Origin: Pontibacter akesuensis
Lineage (GTDB): Bacteria; Bacteroidota; Bacteroidia; Cytophagales; Hymenobacteraceae
Direction: 5' to 3'
Assembly (NCBI RefSeq): GCF_001611675.1
Contig: NZ_CP014766.1
Coordinates: 3,286,001 to 3,350,000, forward strand
Length of the DNA: 64,000 nucleotides
A program made the translations under genes and the position numbers. Below are positions 27,370-34,881 of this stretch, piece after piece. The notes under the pieces were generated by a model that saw only the letters and a program-made list of their open reading frames with translations, did no database searches and had not been told where the DNA came from. The stretch's first letter is position 1. Each line of letters opens with the position of its first letter.

Positions 27370-28452
27370 TCATGGATAGTAATTGGTGTGGTTGTGCGGA
27401 TCGTCATGATTCGGGTCCACATCGGCGGGCATGCCCTCCATCACGCGGTTGTGCGAATACGGCCGCTCCAGGTAAGGATCCTTTGCATGCCCTTTCTCCT
27501 TTTTGTCGCGCTTGCTCCAGGCAGACCAAGCCATACCAGCCACAGCCAGCGCGCCAGCAATGGCCAGCGCTTTCGGAACGGCTGAATCTACAGGAGGCGG
27601 CACCGATACCACCCCGTGCTCATCGGCTACGGCGGGCTCGTGCACGTAGCGGCCGCTTTTCGGAACGGCAACCAGCCAGAAATCCTGCACCAACTGCTCC
27701 AGTTTCTGCCGCAGTTCTTTGCCGCGCATCGGCAAGCCGTGGCCGGTAGCGGCCACCTCTGGCTGCAGGTCGCACAGCGTTTCCACCGACTGGTGCGCTG
27801 AGCCCCAATCGGGCGTGAAGTAGGCTGGCGGCCCATGCACCTCGCGCTTCTGCGTCATCACGGCCAGCGCCGATTCGCCGTCGCGCGTTACAAAGGCATC
27901 ACCGGTAATCAGGGTGCGGTCCTCTTCGCGGAACAGGGAGATATGGCCCGGGCTGTGGCCTGGCGTGTAGATCCAGCGCCAGCCCTCCAGGGCAGGAACG
28001 GAACCGTCAGGCGGCAGCAGTTCAACATGCCCCTTGATGTTAATTGGCTTCTTCGGGTATAGGAACGACAGATACGCCATTCCGCCGCCGCCTACTGTCG
28101 GGTCTGGTGGCGGGTAACTGGACATACCGGTCAGGTAGGGGAGTTCCATGGGATGTGCGTATACCGGCACGTTCCATTCCCTGGCCAATTCCTTCACGGC
28201 ACCCACATGGTCGAAGTGGCCGTGGGTAAGAATGATGGCGCGGGGGCGGTTACCTTCGCCTAGCAGGGCATCGGCGGCGGCTTTGATCTTATCGGCTGAG
28301 CCGGGAACCCCGGTATCCACCAACACCCACGAACCATCGGGGTTGGCTATAAAGTACAGGTTCACGAAAACAGTCTTCAGCCCCCAGACCCGTGGGGCCA
28401 CCGGAAAGGTCTTAGTGGAGTTGTTGTGAGAGGTATAAGTGGTTGTGCCCAT
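27370..28452 (-). CDS. MBL-fold metallo-hydrolase with C-terminal membrane anchor
   Basis: A 360-residue hydrolase with the zinc motif THGHFDH, the downstream HSPGH and TGDAF ligands and a final ATGHG, giving a complete binuclear site. After the catalytic domain comes a predicted membrane helix (KALAIAGALAVAGMAW) and a basic then histidine/proline-rich tail (NHDDPHNHTNYYP). This could anchor the enzyme to the inner membrane with the catalytic domain on one side. The open frame extends to 28530, but MGTTTYTS at 28452 is the better start, as the upstream 26 residues have no family resemblance. Substrate unknown (glyoxalase II/quorum-lactonase superfamily). Confidence 0.88.
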   Translation of the reverse strand: MGTTTYTSHNNSTKTFPVAPRVWGLKTVFVNLYFIANPDGSWVLVDTGVPGSADKIKAAADALLGEGNRPRAIILTHGHFDHVGAVKELAREWNVPVYAHPMELPYLTGMSSYPPPDPTVGGGGMAYLSFLYPKKPINIKGHVELLPPDGSVPALEGWRWIYTPGHSPGHISLFREEDRTLITGDAFVTRDGESALAVMTQKREVHGPPAYFTPDWGSAHQSVETLCDLQPEVAATGHGLPMRGKELRQKLEQLVQDFWLVAVPKSGRYVHEPAVADEHGVVSVPPPVDSAVPKALAIAGALAVAGMAWSAWSKRDKKEKGHAKDPYLERPYSHNRVMEGMPADVDPNHDDPHNHTNYYP

Positions 28453-28701
28453 AGAAGTTATCTTTTTACGTTGCTGGATGCAGGGTTTTTCATACGGGAC
28501 ATCGGTCCGTAAAGCTGCCAAAAAGTGCATACTTGTGGCCCCTTCTGAAAATAAGTGACATACTTTTAGAACAGCTGGCCCGTTTTTGGTTTATACTAGG
28601 GCGGGCATGCTTTTTGTTCCTTGCTTGTTGTCAGCAAAAAAACAGCTGATTCATTTTCTGCCTTGCCGGAATTTATTATCTTAGTTGAAAGTTTATTTAC
28701 T

Positions 28702-28962
28702 ATGGTTAATCTTATTGTACCCCCAAGCTATATGTCGGTTTATGCCAAGTGCGTGGATGCGACCATGCCGGCTTTTGAACCGGAGGAGTGGATTGAAGAA
28801 GGGAAAGTATACCCGGTGAAGCACTTCACCGAGCCCCTGAACCAGGGCGAAGGGTTTGCTGTAACCATTGTGGATGAGGATGGGGTAGAGATTCACCCGT
28901 CTGCCTCCCACTGGAGCTTCGCGTCTACCCGCTTTGAGATGTATACCCTGCACCTCAACTAG
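28702..28962 (+). CDS. Small conserved hypothetical protein
   Basis: An 86-residue protein, not recognised as a named family. It is acidic, without membrane segments, and reads as a compact beta-rich domain (for example EEGKVYPVKHFT, FAVTIVDEDGVEI, HWSFASTRFEMY). The open frame starts at 28621, but MVNLIVPPSYMS at 28702 is preferred since the upstream stretch has no coding feel. A strong terminator follows directly. Function unknown. Confidence 0.7.
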   Translation: MVNLIVPPSYMSVYAKCVDATMPAFEPEEWIEEGKVYPVKHFTEPLNQGEGFAVTIVDEDGVEIHPSASHWSFASTRFEMYTLHLN

Positions 28963-28991
28963 ACCAAAATCAGAAATTTCACGTTTAAACG

Positions 28992-29019
28992 AAAAGGCTG
29001 CCTTACCGCAGCCTTTTTT
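28992..29019 (+). terminator. Rho-independent terminator
   Basis: AAAAGGCTGC (28992-29001) and GCAGCCTTTT (29008-29017) pair exactly around a six-base loop, followed by T residues; 29 bases past the preceding stop. Confidence 0.85.
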
Positions 29020-29051
29020 ATTCCATGTTGGATCGTGACGAACATTTAGCC

Positions 29052-29312
29052 ATGAGTGCCGAAGAATTTAACCAGCTGCCGCCCCACCTGCAAGCCGAAC
29101 TGGCATTTGAGCAGGGCCATTACCTGCATCACCGCATCAAAGGCTGGTGCAAGATAGACCTGTACTGGCTGCACGATTTTTATGTGGAAATCTGGTTTCT
29201 GTATGACCTTAAAAGCGTTGGCCTGATACGGGCCCTCACCCGCTACGCCTCCCTCGACCCTTATACAGAGACGATTAAACTGAAACTGGCGAATAAGAAA
29301 AACAAGGAGTAG
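29052..29312 (+). CDS. Small conserved hypothetical protein
   Basis: An 86-residue soluble protein with no family recognised: MSAEEFNQLPPHLQAEL at the start, then a tryptophan/tyrosine-rich middle (WCKIDLYWLHDFYVEIWF) and a basic lysine-rich end. An ATG nine codons upstream at 29025 is in frame but lies in the tail of the preceding terminator, so I prefer the ATG at 29052. The middle part has the look of a small beta-sheet DNA- or protein-binding domain, but there is no proof. Confidence 0.65.
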   Translation: MSAEEFNQLPPHLQAELAFEQGHYLHHRIKGWCKIDLYWLHDFYVEIWFLYDLKSVGLIRALTRYASLDPYTETIKLKLANKKNKE

Positions 29313-29365
29313 GAGAGTAAACCATCCCACGTGAGATTTTATACTTCAAAGCAGGCAGTGCTGGG

Positions 29366-30277
29366 CTATACTTTGTCTGAGGCACCTGCAATAGTTCGCC
29401 TGATGTAGCTTGTCATTTCTTGAAAGGCTGCTCTCGCTTCCTGCATCACGGGCAAAATGGGCCAGATATGTGGCATGCCTTCTCCTTTTATTACTTTCAC
29501 CTCCACAGCCGCCTCGCACAGTTGCTGCACCACCAGTTGCTGGTCCGGGTACGTGATGTCATTTTCGGCAACAAGCAGCAGCGTGCGAGGGAAATTACTG
29601 AAGCTTCCGTTCACCGGCGATAGCCGCACATCATCCACGCCATAATGCTGCGCGCACATTCTCTTGGCACTCAGCACACCCGCTTTTGATAGCATTGGGT
29701 CCACTTTTTCTAGCGCATCTAGCTGCGGATTAGAAAAAGAGGCATCCATCACGGGCGAGATCAGGACCAGCGCTAAGGGCAGCGCCTTGCTTTTTTGCAC
29801 AAGCCGCTGCGTCAGGGCCGTCAGCAACGTGCCGCCCGCTGAATCTCCTACAAGTATAACTTTACCCGCGCCGTGTGTTTCCACCGCATAGGCATAAACG
29901 GCATCTATGTTCTCTGAAATAAAGGCAATGTTATTTTCTGGCGCTTTAGGGTAATCAACCATCCAGAGGGTGCATTGGGTTTGGCTTACAAGCTGCTTTG
30001 CCGCGTGCCAATGGTGCCGGGCAGGGCCATAAACAAAAGCGCCGCCGGGGCAAAACAGAAGCAGGAAACCATTCGTTGCGGCTGGCTTTACTTCTGTTAG
30101 CAATGTTTCGGCAACACTGAACTGCCGCATAAAGTGGGGCCGGAACGACGCAGGTTTTGGGCGATGGACATCCTCTTTGCGCAGCTTATTGAAATCGATA
30201 GGGTCTTTGGAGAACTCCCGCTTCAGGCCCTTCAGCTTTATAACGAACAGGGTGAGGTAATAGGTGATGCTCTTCAT
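29366..30277 (-). CDS. Alpha/beta hydrolase (HSL/hydrolase_3 family esterase-like)
   Basis: A 303-residue enzyme of the hormone-sensitive-lipase family. The oxyanion-hole motif is CPGGAFVYG (the family's HGGG-like turn, with the His replaced), the nucleophile is the serine of GDSAGG near residue 145, and later VAENDITYPDQ and GMPHIWPI hold the Asp and His of the triad. It probably hydrolyses short acyl esters or amides in the cytoplasm; the substrate is unknown. Single gene between a small unknown and a GNAT gene. The replaced His at the oxyanion loop is the one departure from consensus. Confidence 0.88.
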   Translation of the reverse strand: MKSITYYLTLFVIKLKGLKREFSKDPIDFNKLRKEDVHRPKPASFRPHFMRQFSVAETLLTEVKPAATNGFLLLFCPGGAFVYGPARHHWHAAKQLVSQTQCTLWMVDYPKAPENNIAFISENIDAVYAYAVETHGAGKVILVGDSAGGTLLTALTQRLVQKSKALPLALVLISPVMDASFSNPQLDALEKVDPMLSKAGVLSAKRMCAQHYGVDDVRLSPVNGSFSNFPRTLLLVAENDITYPDQQLVVQQLCEAAVEVKVIKGEGMPHIWPILPVMQEARAAFQEMTSYIRRTIAGASDKV

Positions 30278-30324
30278 ACATGGTAAGGATGTGGGCCTGC
30301 ACGTAAGGCGGCAGGTATAAGCAA

Positions 30325-30771
30325 TTAAGCCTTCTGCACTTGCATTTCCATTTGGTACAGATCAAATCCTTCAGCCCAAAAGTCTTTTTCAGTTTTTACC
30401 AACTCAAAACCTGCTTTCTGGTAGAATTTATAAACGAGCTGTGTGGTTCTGACCACAATCAGCTCTATTCCCTGTTCCTTTTCGATCCGGGCTATCCGGT
30501 GGCGGAGCAACTCGGTCCCGATTCCCTTCCCCTGAAATTCAGGGTGAACGATGTCCCAGGAGATCCGGGCCAGCTTTTCTGCCGGAAAGAAATTTATACC
30601 GCCCGAACCGATAAGTTTGCCGTTTTCTTCCACCACATAATAGCGCTCCAGGTGCTCGTCCAAGTACGTGCTGAAGTCATTCTCTTCCGATGCATCAAAG
30701 TACCGGGGAATATTCAGTTTTAGCAACGCTAAGAGCGCCGTTTTATCGTCGGGTACGTATGGTCTGATCAT
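30325..30771 (-). CDS. GNAT-family N-acetyltransferase
   Basis: A 148-residue GNAT protein. The acetyl-CoA binding loop is HPEFQGKGIGTELLRH (Q/RxxGxG/A motif), preceded by strands VVEENGKLIGSGGINFF and followed by ELIVVRTTQLVYKFYQKAGFELV. Full-length for the family. The substrate, an amine on a small molecule or protein, is not indicated by context. It lies 47 bases from the hydrolase on the same strand, perhaps co-transcribed. Confidence 0.9.
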   Translation of the reverse strand: MIRPYVPDDKTALLALLKLNIPRYFDASEENDFSTYLDEHLERYYVVEENGKLIGSGGINFFPAEKLARISWDIVHPEFQGKGIGTELLRHRIARIEKEQGIELIVVRTTQLVYKFYQKAGFELVKTEKDFWAEGFDLYQMEMQVQKA

Positions 30772-30934
30772 ATACTTTATGCCTGGCAGCGGAAAATTAA
30801 AAGACTATGTTAGCGTTTGCAGCGTAGCAAACAGTGGTGTTGAGGGAAATGGACATAGGCGCTGATGTAATCCTCTTTCTGATTACTGATTCGTTGCGGG
30901 AACCGGTGTACCAGTAAGAGCGGCTGCCTGTTTT

Positions 30935-31948
30935 CTATTTTACGGGTTTAGGTGGCGATACATATTGCCCTCTTTCCGGAGCAGCCTGCGTTACCTGTTC
31001 CCCATGCAGTAGGTAATTTGTAAACTGAATGGGTAAACCCACTCCCTCCCGGTAATCTGTGCCTGTTTGCAGGTGATAATGCAAGTGCGGCACTTCACTT
31101 TTTCCACTGTTACCTGCCAGACCCAGCAACTCTCCCTGCGTGATAGTTTGCCCTGCCTTTACCTTTACAGAGCCCTGCTTGAAATGAGCCAGGAATGAAT
31201 ATTCGCCGTTTTGATGGTCGATAACCACGTAGTTTCCGGGCGGTGAGTCGGTATTTATTTTACCTAAACGATTGTCTTTTACCGTATCCACCACCTGTAT
31301 CACCACACCGGCCCCAGGTGCTACAACTTCCTGCCCAAAGCCATAAAAATCTTCGTTCGCCGTGGGCGTATTGGTTTTGGCCAGCTTGCCGTTCTTGGAG
31401 TACAGAAAATCCAGTGCATACCGTTGGTCAGGAGCAGAGATGTGTTTGTTTAGGTGGGGTTTCTGTCCGCCCCACGCCACATACCAGGTGTCCAGGAAAG
31501 GTAGCTGCAGGTCGGTTTTTGTTTTATAGAATTCATGTTGGCTTGGTGCCGGTTCAGGTGTTGCATTTATGGTAAGCCCCACAATTGTTGTGTCTTTCCA
31601 CACCCATTTAGTTGTGATAGAGGCAGCTTTTTCGAACTCACTTACCCGGTAATAGGTAATTGCGCCCAGCTCGGAAAAGCTTGCCTCGTCAATCAGCCTG
31701 ATCTCTTTGCCGAGCTTTTGATGTAACTGATCATTCATTTTGGCAAATCCGATTTCCCCGTTCACCGCTTCCTGAAACGAGGTGCCCATTTTAGGATATA
31801 GCGATTCTATGGCGTCGTTTGCCAGGAGAGTGTTTAATTTTCTGCCTTTCTCCAGGTCGTTGATTACGTTTACTTTAGAAGGAATGCCTTGTGTATAGGC
31901 ATGCAGCGAGAGCACGATGAACGCTAAAAAAAGAATTATTCTTTTCAT
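30935..31948 (-). CDS. M23-family peptidase-like secreted protein (LytM domain)
   Basis: 337 residues: a signal peptide (IILFLAFIVLSLHAYTQG), an N-terminal domain of about 130 residues similar to the DUF3887-type fold, and a C-terminal LytM domain. The second zinc motif HLHYHL is clear (HxH) and the beta barrel with LAHFKQGSVKVKAGQTI and GLAGNSGKS is typical. The first zinc motif, usually HxxxD, reads DQRYALDF: the Asp is there but the His is replaced, so the enzyme may be inactive or use another ligand. It would act on peptidoglycan cross-bridges in the periplasm or regulate other hydrolases. Confidence 0.85.
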   Translation of the reverse strand: MKRIILFLAFIVLSLHAYTQGIPSKVNVINDLEKGRKLNTLLANDAIESLYPKMGTSFQEAVNGEIGFAKMNDQLHQKLGKEIRLIDEASFSELGAITYYRVSEFEKAASITTKWVWKDTTIVGLTINATPEPAPSQHEFYKTKTDLQLPFLDTWYVAWGGQKPHLNKHISAPDQRYALDFLYSKNGKLAKTNTPTANEDFYGFGQEVVAPGAGVVIQVVDTVKDNRLGKINTDSPPGNYVVIDHQNGEYSFLAHFKQGSVKVKAGQTITQGELLGLAGNSGKSEVPHLHYHLQTGTDYREGVGLPIQFTNYLLHGEQVTQAAPERGQYVSPPKPVK

Positions 31949-32161
31949 GAGATGTTATACTTGGTTGACGCTCACACTGAATTACTTACGTGTTTTATAA
32001 TGCAGTATTGCAATATACGAAGGTTTGTAGTTTAGTTGTTGTTATTTGAAGTTTGTTTATGGGTCTGCCTGATTTTAAGGGCTGAATGATCTGGCTTTTA
32101 GGGGTGTGGCGAACGTAGTGATTTGAAAGGAAGCGGTATTGGCTGAAAAAACGATTACTCC

Positions 32162-32680
32162 TCACAACCTGCTTGCAGCCGCTATAACCGGTGTTATAAC
32201 CGCCACAGTACGTACTAAGCGCTTACGTGCCACTTGTCGGATAAAGAGCCCACTGCTGATAAGAAGCTTTTCGACTTCAGTTGCCAACGATCCGTTTATA
32301 CTTATCACTCCTTTCTCCATTGAGCTCATAGCAGCCTGCCGGTACGTGATCATAGTTTCGCCTTTCGCGGTTTTCCAATAAACTTCTTGTTCCCAGAAGC
32401 TGGTGGAAAGGATAAATCTTTCTCCCGTCACTAGTTTCAAAGTTTTCTCTCCCCATAGCCCGCTGTAGATTTCGCCAAAGGGCTTGTTATCCCTGGTTAC
32501 TGCTACATTGCTGTCCCAAAAGCTTTTTTGAGAGAACTTTAGCTCAGTATGCTTGTCGGTATATGTTGCAGTGGAATTCCAGGCACTGGCAAATGTCAGC
32601 TCTCCGACAATCACCTGCCCAACTGAGAATATGAAACTTCGGCCATTCCAGTCCGTGCGTCTCCAGTTTAGTGTTTTCAT
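32162..32680 (-). CDS. Hypothetical protein
   Basis: A 172-residue protein not assigned to a known family. It is beta-rich, with a tryptophan-rich start (NWRRTDWNGRSFIF), a repeated pattern of short strands up to residue 110 and a hydrophobic, basic C-terminal end (VAVITPVIAAASRL) that could be a weak membrane tail. The overall form is like the LURP-one/scramblase-like tubby fold, but this is only a resemblance. It stands alone on the minus strand; base composition is close to that of the neighbours to its left. Confidence 0.65.
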   Translation of the reverse strand: MKTLNWRRTDWNGRSFIFSVGQVIVGELTFASAWNSTATYTDKHTELKFSQKSFWDSNVAVTRDNKPFGEIYSGLWGEKTLKLVTGERFILSTSFWEQEVYWKTAKGETMITYRQAAMSSMEKGVISINGSLATEVEKLLISSGLFIRQVARKRLVRTVAVITPVIAAASRL

Positions 32681-32902
32681 TTTTGAATCAGTAGTAACCG
32701 TTTCCCCCCTGTAAGTTCATACTGCCAGTTCAAAGGGCAACGGTCTTGTGGGTGATGTGTGCTAAGCTACCGGCTGATGGGTGTTTTATGGGCTGTAAGT
32801 AAGATCTTTAAGATCGCTTTCATGGTAGGGTTTCAGTATGCAGAAATTTTTTAGTTATGATGTTTACTTCTTTGTATGAAGGCTTGGTTGGGAGATTGAG
32901 CT
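32681..32902. other. Intergenic stretch, no gene seen
   Basis: Between the 172-residue hypothetical gene and the attC-like site at 32903, with no open frame or hairpin that stands out. With the attC-like site this makes 305 bases without a gene. Confidence 0.4.
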
Positions 32903-32970
32903 TGTTGCTGACAGCGTTTTGTACATAAGATGAGCGATGCGAAGCTGAGCATGACTTATGTGTTGGGTTG
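32903..32970 (-). repeat. attC-like recombination site 1
   Basis: Lies 15 bases behind the stop of the 119-residue gene. Read on the minus strand it has CAACACATAAG, a central CTCAGCTTCGCATCGCTCA and CTTATGTACAA; ACATAAG (32923-32929) and CTTATGT (32955-32961) pair exactly. It aligns base by base with the site at 33341-33405, which follows the neighbouring gene in the same way. Confidence 0.5.
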
Positions 32971-32985
32971 TAGGATGTAGTTATT

Positions 32986-33345
32986 CTATATCCATTTCTC
33001 TCCCCTTAGAGTTAGAATCACAAGAGAAAGCACTATATGGAATGTAGCTATGCTTATTATAGTCCAGTTTAAGCTTTTCTTGTTTCCAATTATGTCAATT
33101 AATAGTCCGTAAACGGGATACTGAAAGATTGCAAGTATTACAAAAGGCAATTCTATGCCTCGTGAACATAGTATTCCAATCAGTCCGAAAGGGAACAATA
33201 TTATAGCTGGCTCAAACATGCCATGACCACCGCCCATCATAAGAACTGCAATGAATAAAAGAATTGGTGTCCAGATGGAGAGCTTCTTTGTCCACTTTAA
33301 GGTTAGAGCCATTTCTTTCAATTTCATGCTTAATATACCTTGCAA
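32986..33345 (-). CDS. Small integral membrane protein of unknown function (cassette gene)
   Basis: A 119-residue protein with three to four predicted membrane helices (WTPILLFIAVLMM, AIILFPFGLIGILC, FVILAIFQYPVYGLLIDII and IISIATFHIVLSLVIL). No family recognised. The gene is AT-rich compared with the rest of the window and is bracketed by two related attC-like sites in the same orientation, which suggests it arrived as a mobile gene cassette. MKLKEMAL at residue 7 is an alternative start. Confidence 0.7.
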   Translation of the reverse strand: MQGILSMKLKEMALTLKWTKKLSIWTPILLFIAVLMMGGGHGMFEPAIILFPFGLIGILCSRGIELPFVILAIFQYPVYGLLIDIIGNKKSLNWTIISIATFHIVLSLVILTLRGEKWI

Positions 33346-33405
33346 CGGCTTGTATAAACGGCAGACGAGGCGTAGCTGAAGTATGGCTTTTATGCCTTGT
33401 TGGTT
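33341..33405 (-). repeat. attC-like recombination site 2
   Basis: Between the two small membrane-protein genes. On the minus strand: CAACAAGGCATAAAAGCC, then CTTCAGCTACGCCTCG, then GTTTATACAAGCCGTTG. The ends (CAAC and GTTG) and the imperfect pairing of CATAAAAGCCATAC with the GTATAAAC side match the form of integron attC sites. Strong similarity to the site at 32903-32970. Confidence 0.5.
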
Positions 33406-33458
33406 TATGTTTTTCTTCTCAGACCAACCACAGTTAATGTTTACTTCTTGCTTTCAAG

Positions 33459-33710
33459 TTATTCAAGCAGTCCTTCTCCTTTGAAGAAGACTATCAAACT
33501 CAACATTCCATAAGTCAACAATGCACTTATAATTAGTAGCCCTAGTTCAATAAAGAATTTATAAGCCAAGCCTTCACTCTTAGATTTATCTATGAATGAT
33601 TGTCCAGAAGGAAAATAACGCATTGTTCTTTTAAGGATAAAATAAACAATCAAAACTGGAACAAGAAACATTGCAAAAATTAAGAATATCGCACCTTCAT
33701 TCCATTCCAT
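33459..33710 (-). CDS. Small two-helix membrane protein of unknown function (cassette gene)
   Basis: An 83-residue protein with two predicted membrane helices (IFLIFAMFLVPVLIVYFIL and LGLLIISALLTYGML) joined by a basic loop (KRTMRYFPSGQSFIDKSK). No family recognised. AT-rich like its neighbour and followed by an attC-like site at 33341-33405. No promoter of the TAnnTTTG type is evident at once upstream. Confidence 0.65.
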   Translation of the reverse strand: MEWNEGAIFLIFAMFLVPVLIVYFILKRTMRYFPSGQSFIDKSKSEGLAYKFFIELGLLIISALLTYGMLSLIVFFKGEGLLE

Positions 33711-33960
33711 TTATTTTTCTTCCTTTTTTTTATCCCAAATACAAACCAACTATTGGCAAAAAGTAATCTATTTCGTTTAGCCACCCACTGTGGACTGATA
33801 ACCGTAATCGCACTGCCGAATATACTATATATTAACTTATTAATCTAAAAAGCTCGTGCCTGCTAGACTAAAGTATGGCAGGCACTAACTTACATGGTAC
33901 TTACGCAGGTGGCACAGCAAATTCCCGACCCCATAGCACCATTGGCTCCTGCAAATTCCA

Positions 33961-33968
33961 TACTTTTG
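33961..33968 (+). promoter_or_regulatory. -7 promoter element placed for a leaderless transcript (pepE)
   Basis: TACTTTTG fits TAnnTTTG and ends four bases before the ATG at 33973; a TTG at 33942-33944 may be the -33 contact. Confidence 0.55.
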
Positions 33969-33972
33969 AAGT

Positions 33973-34692
33973 ATGAGCAGAAACCTACTTTTAATAAGCA
34001 CCTCCACCACGCATGGCACCGGCTACCTGGAGCACGCCGAGGAGGAAATAAAGGCCCTGCTACAGGGCAAAAGCAGTATTCTTTTTATTCCGTATGCCCG
34101 CCCCAGCGGCATTTCGCACAAAGACTACACCGACAAGGCACGCGTACCATTCGAGAAGTGGGGCATCAGCGTAACAGGTGTACACGAGTATGATAACCCT
34201 GAGAAAGCGGTGCGAGAGGCAGAGGCCGTGTTTATTGGCGGTGGCAATACCTTTGTGCTGCTGCGCAACCTGTACCAGAACAAACTGGTGCAGGCACTGC
34301 AGGAGCGTGTGAACAAGGGCATGCCTTACATGGGAACAAGTGCAGGAACCAATGTGGCCGGTAAAACCATCGGCACCACCAACGATATGCCCATTGTGCA
34401 CGTGAAAACCTTTGATGCGCTGCAACTGGTGCCATTCAACATTAACCCGCATTTCCAGGACCCGGAGCCGAACTCTAAACACATGGGCGAAACGCGCGAT
34501 ACCCGTATTGCCGAGTTTCACCACCACAACCGGCAGCCGGTGGTTGGTTTGCGCGAGGGAAGCATGCTGCGCATCCAAGGCGATCGGATCAGGCTGCACG
34601 GGCCGCACACGGCGCGGATTTTCCTGCAGTCGGAGAAACCGATGGAGTTTAAGCCTTCCGATGATTTCAGCTTCCTGACAGAGGCGTATTAA
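33973..34692 (+). CDS. pepE: Dipeptidase E (peptidase family S51)
   Basis: A 239-residue serine dipeptidase specific for N-terminal Asp in the family. The nucleophile S123 sits in GTSAGTNVAG, and D138 and H160 (NINPHFQDP) are placed as in the Ser-His-Asp/Glu triad of PepE. The N-terminus (LLLISTSTTHGTGYLEHAE) and IGGGNTFVLL are typical. It works in the cytoplasm in peptide degradation. The start at 33973 is supported by a promoter element four bases upstream. A terminator hairpin follows. Confidence 0.95.
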   Translation: MSRNLLLISTSTTHGTGYLEHAEEEIKALLQGKSSILFIPYARPSGISHKDYTDKARVPFEKWGISVTGVHEYDNPEKAVREAEAVFIGGGNTFVLLRNLYQNKLVQALQERVNKGMPYMGTSAGTNVAGKTIGTTNDMPIVHVKTFDALQLVPFNINPHFQDPEPNSKHMGETRDTRIAEFHHHNRQPVVGLREGSMLRIQGDRIRLHGPHTARIFLQSEKPMEFKPSDDFSFLTEAY

Positions 34693-34761
34693 GGAATTAA
34701 AAATTATGAATTATGAATTCGTAATAAGTAAGGTAGGAGATTAGGGTTGAAGTATAGTAGC

Positions 34762-34795
34762 AAAAAAGGTGGGGCGTTGGAGTCTCACCTTTTTT
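34762..34795 (+). terminator. Rho-independent terminator behind pepE
   Basis: AAAAAAGGTG (34762-34771) and CACCTTTTTT (34786-34795) pair exactly with a T-run on the plus strand. Confidence 0.75.
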
Positions 34796-34881
34796 GTTTA
34801 ATTTAAAGTATGGAAGCGCGCTATGCGTTTTATTTTATACTTCTCACATATTCCATCTTTTCATTCATCATTCAGCGAAAA

